The notes under the pieces: model-generated | The model's database searches: none | Seen by the model: the letters and a program-made list of their open reading frames with translations, nothing else | Told to the model about the DNA's origin: nothing | Translations under genes and position numbers: made by a program | In this document: piece after piece, positions 22,866 through 33,629 of the stretch | Position numbering within the stretch: the stretch's first letter is position 1 | How the letters are laid out: each line of letters starts with the position of its first letter | Origin: Varroa destructor | Taxonomy: Eukaryota; Arthropoda; Arachnida; Mesostigmata; Varroidae | Direction of reading: 5' to 3' | Assembly (NCBI RefSeq): GCF_002443255.2 | Contig: NW_019211455.1 | Location: 4,818,597-4,882,596 of the forward strand | Length of the DNA stretch: 64,000 nt

Positions 22866-24600
22866 GTCAGTATTGATCTTGTCTATCAGCATCTAGTCAG
22901 GTCTTCTTTAGTTCTTTAGGAATGTAAAGAGACTACCAAGGCTCTATATACTGTGGGCATACCTAAAAAAATAGAAATACACAGACATTTTCACCAGATC
23001 TTCTGAAGAGGGCACGAGCTTGTTTCTAAGTTTTCCTCTAGAACTATAGGCAATACACTGCAAAAGTCGGTTGTTTAATGAAACTAGCGTATCTTTACCA
23101 ATTGCAGGAGCTGCTCTCATGTTTGTAGCTGTCGTATTGTTGGCCTTAGGTCATGGAATTCCAAAGCAGGATCCCGTTTTAGGCGATAAGGATGGCATCG
23201 AACTGATCCGCACATCCGCGCTGAAGTTCAATCGCTTCCTAAGAACGTGCCAGGTTGTAGGTCTTGCACTGTTTTGCTCCGGGGGATTCCTCGTCGCTGG
23301 AGGTACTAAGTGAACAATAATAGTAAATCCCTTAGACAGAATGCCTTTCTGTAAACAGCAGTTCCGATGCCAATGTAATATATCGGCTCTTTTCCTATTC
23401 ACTACATAGTTTCCACTTTGTCACCATTGCTTACAGCTGCAAATTATATAGTGAGTTCATATTATTATAGGCCCGATATATCAAAGATTGGTTTGTTTCA
23501 ACGCAAACCTTTTCTTGTATTCAAGCTTAAATAAAAATAACAGAGAACGTTTCGTTCGCTAGATTCAGATAAAAATATTTCCGCGTGTAACTTCACGACG
23601 ATAAAAAGTGGTGGGTTATATTAAAAATAACTGTTTAGGTTAAAAGTCATGCATCCGACATTGAACAAACGAATTCAACTTGAACTACGGATCTCACGCT
23701 TAGAAGTGGCGTTTTGTCTGGCGGTAGATAATTATTTTTTTTCAATTAGATCTCGTAAACGGGCAGCAGCAGTAGCAGCAGTAGCAGCGATCCGTCATTT
23801 GATAATTATGCTCGACCTTCTATTAAATCGAATAGAACTATTGAACTAAGCCATTGAGCTCTAAAATGTGATCGTGCTTTGTCGAACATCTAAAATATTA
23901 GGCAAACGTATACTTACGTACGTACTTGTTTGTTCCCAAAGCAATTCTTCACGAAAAGAACTTTTACGTACTATCTTCTGATTCTGCCATCATGTTGCAT
24001 ATGTGAATTTGATCTTCTGAGATGTTTTCGTACGTTGAAATTTTCTGCGAACTAGTGTAGTTCAGTCATGGCTATGACATGATCCCCTGGGAGTCTTGTT
24101 CTTGAGCGCCACCTGCCAGTTATTGATGTTGTTGTTCCATTTATATACTGTGATCGTTGTCAACGCTTTCATGTAGTAACAAGCGCTTTTCATTAGCTGC
24201 CCTCGTTAAGGGAACACACTATAGTGGTTTCAGCCTGGACTTTACTACCTAGAGCATTGTAACCTGGTCAGACTGCCCCATGTCCGTAGGACTTGTGGCT
24301 GAACGCATGCTCATTCTATAAAAACTATCTATAAGGTCTAACAGTACGTCACAATCATGGCCCTGTTATTTGGTTCCATGTTCCGCCCCAGGTTTGCTGA
24401 TCGGCACTTTCTGCGCATCGGAGAAGCTGGACGGTTCTCGACATTCGCTGGTCGAGTCATTTGTCGTGTCGGTACAACCGGACCCGCCGCGGATTCCTCA
24501 AGAACGTAAGGTCCCCGCAACGGAGAACGTCGCCTCGGTGCAGCCATCAGCTGCCCCAGCCTCATTACGAGGGCATTCCTTCCAGAAGTATAGTCAGTAG
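22589..24600 (+). CDS. Neurensin-family vesicle membrane protein, three coding exons
   Basis: The exons 22589-22865, 23108-23302 and 24392-24600 join in phase 1 at both introns to give 226 residues. The order matches the neurensin family: a basic N-terminus (KRRKSNKRSKRKKK, about 32-45), the GFGVRDNLEHFYNE motif (46-59), a first membrane segment (about 88-110), then a short loop. A conserved LKFNRFLRTCQ-like block (131-141) leads into a second membrane segment (about 140-165) with FCSGGFLVAGG, and a hydrophilic tail follows. Vertebrate neurensins are neuronal small-vesicle proteins linked to neurite growth; a similar role here is inference. A TAG lies in frame just before the ATG; a start at codon 5 (22601) is also possible. 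Confidence 0.88.
23108..23302 (+). CDS. Neurensin exon B: first membrane helix, loop and start of second helix
   Basis: The exon follows ACCAATTGCAG (23107) and ends at GGAG|GTACTAAG (23302), in phase 1 at both ends. It carries AALMFVAVVLLALGHGIP, the acidic loop, LKFNRF and CQVVGLALFCSGGFLVAG, which are the most conserved parts of the family. Confidence 0.88.
23761..23790 (+). repeat. CAG-type trinucleotide repeat in neurensin intron
   Basis: Short imperfect run of GCA/GTA units in the 1.09-kb intron 23303-24391. It is the only notable feature of that intron. Confidence 0.6.
24392..24600 (+). CDS. Neurensin exon C: end of second helix and hydrophilic tail
   Basis: The acceptor TTCCGCCCCAG ends at 24391. 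The exon completes the second helix (GLLIGTFCASEK) and encodes a Pro/Ser/Val-rich cytosolic tail ending FQKYSQ, with the stop TAG at 24598-24600. It is more GC-rich than the DNA around it, as expected for coding sequence here. Confidence 0.85.
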
Positions 24601-24785
24601 AATTAATAATAGTATGGTGCTATTTGTTTTTCTATTTAACGAAAAATACCACCCTTTACTAATCACAGTGGTTTAGATGGAACATTCTCACAACTCATCA
24701 GCACCTATTAGGTCCCCCACCATTTATTTTCATAGTGATCAACATTTACAAATGTAAATCAGGTTAGAGATAATGTTATGGACTG

Positions 24786-24786
<1 letters not shown>

Positions 24787-24826
<40 letters not shown>
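24787..24826. repeat. (TA)n microsatellite
   Basis: About 20 uninterrupted TA units in the 3' flank of the neurensin gene. Confidence 0.95.
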
Positions 24827-24827
<1 letters not shown>

Positions 24828-27800
24828 TTGAAAGGAAATAGAGGAGCTGCGTCTTGACACAATCAATCTTTAGGATGTAACAAACGACGAAATATCTGCC
24901 ATATGCGGTCGAATCTCCGAATCGACAAATGGCAAATGTTACGGCTGTAGACGCCGCCAACTCTGGCAGGAGAAACGTCGAGCCTAAGTCCGGCCAAACA
25001 CAAACACATACGTTACCGAAAATTGCCATCGAGGGTCTGGACGATCATTGCCAAGCATGTTGTCCAGCTTACTTATTTGGCCGATTACAATTTGAATGAA
25101 CCCGCTACGTTCTTGTCGACAAATAGAGCGTGCCGATGCGCGGCGAAGCGACGAGTGAGATTGCATCCTTGTCCGATGACATCACAACGTCGTTGTCTTT
25201 GGGCTTTCGTGGTCCGCCGCTCTGGTGTGATTCTGATTGACTGTTGACTCATATTGGTAAGATCTAGCGATCGTTAGCCTCTTGGTGCCATCGTTGTGCA
25301 GAAGCGATGTGCATTGTTAATATGGATGGCATATGGGCACGTGTCGTCGTTGTCCCACGTCAACATAGTCATTATATCGGGTACAATTTCTATAGTTCTC
25401 ACGTGCTCGTAATTAAATTGTGAGTACGGAAACGAGTTTTTCGTAAACCAGGAAAAGGGTCAAAACGCCAGAATAATGTCACTATTAGGTTAGTGGCAAT
25501 TATGAGACAAGATAAATTAGCAAATAGAGAAAGCAGTTTCATTGACTCCAAGCATACATATATTTCTTGATACGAAGCAAATGTTGTGATCAACTTACTG
25601 ATCGTGCTTCTCCCATGCTTTTGTCATTCATAGGACGATCAGTTTCTCCCTATTTACCTGATTCCGATCGCAAACATTAAGAGACTCAGACCTTTTACAT
25701 ACAGTATACTGTGGTAGCTGCGTCGATTTCATTTGTATAGTATATTTATATAGTAAGCTCAAATAGTTATTTTCTAATAATAGTAGTTATTGTAAGTTTG
25801 TTTGATTCAATGTATGTTTTTTTACATTAACTATACGTTAATATTTTTTCTGGTGGACTTCCTACCAGCCAGCCCAACAAATAAGCAGTGTTAGACAAGT
25901 CTGCTTTTCTGCTAATGCTTGTGCAAATATAAAATGTAACTACAGTACACACTGAAAAAAATTTTCGAGATTATCGTATTACCGAACTCCGACCTTCAGC
26001 AGTAGTAGAAGCACATTATCGAAAGACAGACAGATCAATCAAAAGGTTGTTACCGACTTCGCGATATACTTCGTTCACCTTTGAAGAAGCCTATGAAGAA
26101 GGCGTTTGGGAACGCTACAAGCTAACGCTAATAACAAAGCGTTCTAAAACAGTTACACACATCGAAAACGAGAACTCAGAAGCGCTAACTGTGAACAGTG
26201 GCTTCTTATTAGTATATATATATATTAGCTGTGGTAGATAATGAGATCTAGAAGTATAGTTGTGACAACTTCTAAAAGGAGATCTAGGTCTCTAATCAGT
26301 GGGTATTGACAAATAACAAAGTCACACACGAACTGGTGTGTATATATATGCCAGGGATAAGAGTGAAGCTTAGGTAATTCTAGGATGTACAATGTTATCA
26401 AAATGCCCACATGTTATTAGCCGCTGGGCAACATGCCAAAAAGGCAGTGGGAAGAAAAGTTTAAAGATATTTTAATTTTTCGTACTTGTAACGTCGCGGT
26501 AGTAGTTAGGGAGCATTCGTCGTTTTGAAGGACTGTGCTAGACAAGGACAAACACAAATCTTACTGATCAAGTAAAAGACATGAGAACCCAAGTGGATTA
26601 ATGTCAGATTGTTACCTAATGCAAACGCTATAATACGCAGAGATTGAGGTTTATTTTTTTATGTGATTGGATTGAGCTAGCGGGTCAGGTACATCAAGGC
26701 AATACCTCATTAAATCAACACCCTTTTTAAATATAAGAAATCTATTAAAACCACTACTGAAATACACTCCGAGCCGTTTAAACACGAAACTTAGACGCAG
26801 CCGATAGACAAATCAGACTTTCTGTCTATATAAAGCTATCATCATCTAGGAAAGTTACGTCGCGTATTTGACGTTGACGGCATAAATCTATGCTGTATTC
26901 GAGAGGAGAATACGGTTAGGGTTAGATGAAGCAGAACAACAGCTTAAACCCGATGTTTGTTGTGTGTGACATTTGTTGAAAGGTATAGCAACATTAATGG
27001 GGGCTATGAACGATCAAAATATGCGTGGATGTATCCGCGCCATTATTTGCGTAAAAACAACAACGATGTGGAGGAAAATCGCAAACTATTAGACTAATTA
27101 GTCATACGTAAACTTAATACTAGGATTGCGCAAAATCACTTTGTGGTAAAGGACTGGACAAAAATAACCCAGCTATCTCTCCTTACAAAAAGTAAAAACA
27201 AACAAAAAAAAAGAATACAAATTTATACGATCAATAAAATATTTGAAAAGAGACAAGCTCACCCGAGCGGCGCTGATGATGTTCTGATTAACGGATACCT
27301 GTCAACTGCGGACGCAACGTATTTAGTGAAGAGCAAGTGCAAACAAATATATACGGAAAGCGAAATTGTATGAATACGAAGAATAAAAGGACTATAGAGA
27401 TAATGGCGTATTTAATCTTTTTTTTTTTTGTACTAAATTTGTCATAAACTAAACCGTCCCTTTTAATGACCTGAAAATGTCAAGTGTACAATTTATAGTG
27501 TAGTAACGACGAGCTTATTTATATTAGTATTTAGGTAGCTATGCTGTTAATCATTTCTATTGAAGTCAGAGATCGATACGCTTTATCAGTTTTCTGTTTT
27601 GAAAAAAAAACTCTATGTTTTGTTATTTCATCCTCTACCCGTCCATGATTGTTTTTGTCTAAATTCAATTCAAAAATATTGAAGATATCAGTAATTTATA
27701 TATAAGAAGTACCTTATCTGCCAGATCGGGTTTAATACGAAGCATGCTTTTCTGCGCGACAGAGAAGTTCTGCTACGATGTCCATTTTAACTTAACAAGA

Positions 27801-30800
27801 TGAAGTTGTCCCGTATTAATACAGGTGTTACTGGATTTTATGACACTATGTTACGCCACTGGCTAAATTCCGTTAAAGTGAGACGTATTTAACAGTGAAA
27901 TGCCGCTAAATGCAATTTTTGCGCGTCTAACAAAGAGTTAGAAGAACGGTTCAGATCTGGTTGGCCGGTTTCGCGCGCCGTCGTAAACGTGTGTTTACAA
28001 TACGCACACACTAGGAAACCTTTAGATATTAATAGAATGTTATGTTAGGTTTTGAACTCTAATATTATGTGCGAAGTTGACACCGACTGGCCTAAGACGG
28101 CTAACTTAACGACCCTGTCCTGAAGCTGGCGGCCTGCTACAGCCCAAACAGGTCACGTTAAATATGTACATACAATTTGTGCTTTATTTATGAACACAAG
28201 GTGACTGCGTCAGGAGTTCATGATTGGTTAAAAAAAAACGTCGAATACTGCATCATATACTATTCGCTATATAGTTCCTTAGCTAAGTGAAGCGATATTG
28301 ATTTGAAATAATATTTTACTTAAAACACAGGTTTTTATAAAAACTAGTAATGTTTTGCGATACAATATATATGACGCACTCGTAGTAAACAACCTAGGGC
28401 GCCATTGATAATATTAACCCTATCTTATTTTACCTCTGTAAAGGCTGAGGGCTATTCATAATTACAATAGACGTACCGTCGGTTAGAGGCCAGTTATTTC
28501 CTAATAGCAATATCCTGATAGCCTCTTTAACGTTCAGCCAACACAATTCTTGCAAAAATAAACATTTGTACATATGGACGATGTCTACAAATACCGGTGC
28601 GATACTATTTTTAATTATAGAACATAACTCCTGCGATTAATTAAGTTAACATTACGTTCTATGAAGAAAAAGTAAACTTTCCCTCTAGGGGGAAGCCTTT
28701 GGTAAACTGGTGTCATTCTGTGCGCGGATCTTCCCAAAATGAAATCCAACACACAACACGATAGGTGCAGATCTTTAGTGGTACATAAACGAAACGAACC
28801 CCGCCATGTTTGTCTTGCGTTAATTGATTTAACTCAATAAACCTGTTAATTTCATAAGTAAGCCATAATAAACACCAACGACATTGCAGTCATCTTGCTT
28901 ATCTAACCCATTGTTCGACGATGCCATTACCTTTGGGTATCAGCGGATGCTGATTGCCTGTGCAGTTCATTTGCTCTTTCACTCTGTCTAGAAGTCTCCT
29001 ATCTTTCATCCGAGATATTTAGGTGATTAACAGTCGGACACAATAGGAAGCACTGAAATTCATCACGTTTTTTTATTGGTCAGCGTTTTATGGCAGTGTT
29101 TGAAAAAGCACGTCAAAATTTAAATGTTCTGTACTTAAAAAGGTACATTCGTGATATAGTCGTCCCCGTGATGGCTCAACGCGTAACGTATTCGCCTGCT
29201 AGTCTTAGAGACACATTGTGGTCCGCGTGCGAACCCGCACATAGACATACAGTTTGTTCCGTGCTGGCAGCCGGCGGTCCGATAACATGCCTAACAGCGA
29301 TACCGGATATTGTCAATTTATTGCAATTGTCATACGACAAATACTGACGAAAGGTTTTTATTTTGTTCTTTAAAGTAATATCTGAAAAGGCGAGTCGGGG
29401 GCAAATATGTTTATGTCCTTCAAATCTGTCAATACCGTTGATCTCTTTTCAGGTGGAAATTTTGCAGGCTAATCATTTTAGGCCACGAAGCCTTTGACCC
29501 AGAAGACTGACGCTGACATTAACAAAAAAATATTATAGGTATTCCCTGGTGGATACGATGTTGGAATTGAGAAAGTTATTCTACAGAATAAATTGGCCTA
29601 TTAGACATGGATCAACGTTCTAATTTCTACGTGAGAACGATGAACTAAAAGAAGATAGCCAGCTGCATTTGTAGGAGTAGATGGGTAAAATGTCTTAACC
29701 ACGAAAGAACAATAAATAGAAAATAATTGTTCCTACTTATACATTAAGGGATCTATAAGGAACGCAATAGACTATATGAGTCTTAACTATAATAGATTTC
29801 TCGTGGAAAATATTTACGTTCTATTAGGGTGAAAGCTAAACATATATATATATATATCTGGGTCTCTCTATATCGAGCTATTACCCCATTGTCGCTTTGG
29901 TTAACAACAGAGAACCTCAAGAACTTTTTAACCGTGTTTCATGTTTACAGCAATGTCTTGTCGAAATAGTAGTAGTTCCCTTGATTATTGGACAGGTACA
30001 CCAATTAGGATGCGGAGAACCCATTATAGCCGGCGCTCGGCTTAATATAGCCATCATAACCTTCTTTTTTGCGGCAATCCCTCTACCGTAAATATGCAGA
30101 AATAGCGAGCATACTTAGTAGACGCACGTAGAGGAAGGCACCGATATCGAGTTGAGTCAGCCCGGCACGAGTTACGGTTCAACGACGCAGCGACGCAAAT
30201 GTGAAGATGGTGGTGGAGCCGCAACTGAAGATGGGCGAAATGGCCGACGCCAGTGGAATGCAATAGGAGGTTCGTACATAGATGTACTGTACATGAGAAA
30301 TCTCTAGAGATCCGTACGAAAAGGGTACGTCTCTACCTATATTTGCTTCGATCAGACAGATCTTCACTGGCAGCCTGATGTTGAAAGAATACTAAATCGT
30401 GCATCGTTTGAATAAACATTGGTTAGAAAACGAGATAAATTAAGCAAAATAAACTAAAAAATCTAAATAACAGCAATTTTTTAGAAGTATTACTTAAGCA
30501 TCGTTGTTTTGCTATCATATAATTGGTGATTTTAGGAATAACGCTGACTAAAACGGGTGAAGAAAACGTTACGTGCAATAATCCCTTTGATGATCATAAC
30601 AAATATAGTAAAGTCCTATCGTTCTTATAGGGAGGAATAGAAAGTCTAAGCTCTCATTTTATATTCGGTTCCATGTTTCCGATAAAGCAATTGGTTAAAT
30701 ACAACGCTTGTTAAGAGTCTAGATATTCTTCAGCTGCCATTCGACATAAGCTTCAAAGGTACACCGCTAATACGATTGTATTTCAAACACGAAAAAAAAG

Positions 30801-33629
30801 TACCCTTTGATACCAGTTATTAACGTATTCTTACATAACGTGGATACTAACTGAAATCGTAAATCGAAAAATGAGGTTGTTTCTTTTCACTAAAAGGTTT
30901 CCCGATATGTTCACAGATCTCGAATACTATAAATAAACCGTTTATGTCGAGAAGTTCCGGCTATTTTTAAATGGCTGTCGACATCATCATCACAAAAATG
31001 ATGGTACTGCAAACATCTATGGTAATAATAGTAGCGTTCTGCTTCCGATAATTAAGAAGACCCAATAGAAATAGACGGAGTTGGGGTAAGAATAGAAAGC
31101 TCAAATAGTCAACTACTCCGTTCACGAGATGTAAAAAAATTACCAACTATCGAAGTTATGGTTGCTTGAATCCTACCCACTATTTCCAATGAAGAAACAA
31201 TATAAGATACAAACAAAGAGAAGGCGATGGAAAATTGCGCTGTCTGTAATTATCTGAGTTGTTTTTCTTTTTTATTATTCAATTACAAATACGTCACCAA
31301 GCCGTTGAGCATTTGAATTCGATTTTTAACCATTTTGACTTATAAAGTTAATCGAGTAGTTCGTACATTGTCACACGCCACAGATCTAGAACTTAGACTC
31401 GTAAAAAAAAAAAAGGAAACTGTCACCGTTTGCGTGCAGAGCAGAAGGTACAAAATATGATCGTTGCGTCAACATTGTAGTCGGGCAATGATTTCCAACG
31501 TTGCGCGATGTTTCCTAAGAAATTACAGTAAAAAGTCATGATCGAAATTTTAGAAATACTAATTATTATATTAATAAAATTCGGTTTGATTGTTACAAGA
31601 CGTCCTGAAAATGTGTTCGCAGCAATAAGGACTGCCTGGTAGTTTTCAGCAGGTGAAAGGGACGGGGGTTTAAGATTTGCTTGAACGTTATTTACGTCCT
31701 CGAGTAACATAAATTATGATCGTTCCAACAGGGGTATAGGAAAAAGTAATAATGATTGCCTCTTTAGTAGATTAGTTTGACCGTATACATGCCAATACAC
31801 AACTAAAAACACGTGTAATATATTATTCCTTGGTCAAATTATTTCCTAATTTCGGATCTTCAATTCATTATACGTCTAATCCCATCGAGAAACAAATACG
31901 TCCCTTTGAAGATCTAAACTGAAGATTTATATTCGCTTCCTTTCTGCTAAAATCGCTGCCAGTTTACAGAAAAGAATATCTTTCTCAATAATTTTGTTGT
32001 CTAATAACGTGTAAATAATTGTCGAAGAAAAGCTGAGTCTTGCATGTAGCCGAATCTCCTTATCTTTAAAAGTTTCTCTTCCGTCGAAGTTCGCTTAACT
32101 TTAATGAACGCATATTTGTGATCTTTATTATTATTTTAAATTCAAATTACAAAAAATGAAGATATCGTCGTACAAAGTTCATGATGTTGATTCTTCATCT
32201 CCTAATTAAAATCATTTTTGTGTGTGAAAGTTAGGCTTATATGCATTAGGTATTTTTTCCTTCAAGTGGAATAATATAGGGAATTCTTACCACACGGTAG
32301 GTAAAAACAATGAATCAGAACAAGCAATGTCATACGATTTATCGTCAACTATATAGAAACACGTTTTCCATTTAGATTTATTTCAGTACACCAGTACCTT
32401 GACGTTAATAAATCACACTGCGTGCCTATTGCCGTACCACTGCTACCACCATTACTCTTGCACGTCGCACAATACTGGGGCAAAGTACCTGTGTGAGACT
32501 TCGAGTATCAGCTGAATCAGCGCATAATCATCTAACGGTAAGTGTAACGTACGGGTAAAGCGAGGCTTCTACGCTGTAAGTTAAGTAGACAGCGGCGGCC
32601 TATTAGCTAAACGTTAAGAATTATGGCAATGCGTTTCGATAGAGAGCGAAAAATGGTTAACGTCATAGGCCTGCACCGCTGTGTCCTAGCAAAAACCACA
32701 GTTAAATGTACTGTATGGTAAATCCTGAAAAAAAAAGCAGGGTTTGTCTCTGTAAATGTTGATAGTTGAAAGGTTACGAAAAGATTTCGCCTATTTGCAG
32801 CTATCAAACATCTATTTGACGACAACTGCATAACTCATACAGTACATACAGGTATGCCCAATCGACAGAATGTTATGGTTACCCTAAAATTGTACTGATT
32901 TGATCCATAATAAATTATTAGTCCTATTCCGTGAAATCGGACAATTGTACTGATTAGTGTTTAGAACAAATTAGGACAGGTGCTTTTTTTTTTTTCGGAA
33001 TTAATTTAAAATGAAGGCAGAATGATCTACAAGTCGTAGCCGTTTTCGTCAGCTGTGCACCTCAGTACGGGAGATGAATTACGTGCCAAAAAAAAAAGGT
33101 AAATAAGACTGTCGACGTGACAACCCGGATTCATTGTTGGCTCTCTAACCGAATGCGTCAATCCGCTGAAGACCTTGTTTACGATAAGCAAACTTGAAGC
33201 CCAATATGGAAGCTGCGAGTGAGCAAATGCTTGTAAATCCCGGCAAGGTTCCCAGAATAGTTCATTTTTGCCATCCGGACTCACAGTATCAGAATTGTTT
33301 CTTATAGCGGCAATATTTCCTGCAAATTTCAAACGCACAACGACGTAAAGCAACGAAGCTAGACGAATTATATTCTATACAAAGTGCCCGAACCAAAATT
33401 ACGTAGAGCATCTGTCAGAGTAGATTTTCAATGCGGTCCCTCTCTCAGCGAATCGCCCATAAACTAACAAACAGTTGACCCGTTATTTTTGGCTCAGAGG
33501 AATCAAGCAACGGTTTTATTGCATGAACGTGAACGTCTAGTGCTAAGGGATGTATTTGTTTACTACGACCTACACCTATTAAGCGAATATAACTGAAAGT
33601 GCCGTCCCTTTGTATTTTTCCTTTTAAAC
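24827..33629. other. Intergenic stretch, no gene recognised
   Basis: I saw no recognisable protein, RNA gene or transposon here. Open frames such as 26047-26241 (+), 29090-29347 (+), 31423-31710 (-) and 33027-33353 (-, 108 codons) carry no family motif. A short (AT)n run lies at about 29841-29857. A donor-like CG|GTAAGT at 32538 could belong to a 5' UTR exon of the gene at 33630, but no acceptor pairs with it convincingly. Confidence 0.45.

Noticed and set aside
32531..32543. Donor-like CGGTAAGT as the end of a leader exon for the porcupine-like gene
   Set aside because: No acceptor with a pyrimidine tract was found between it and the ATG at 33630, so the link is guesswork.
33027..33353. 108-codon minus-strand open frame upstream of the porcupine-like gene
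   Set aside because: No family motif, and composition like that of the flanking DNA. A frame of this length can occur by chance in a 64-kb window.
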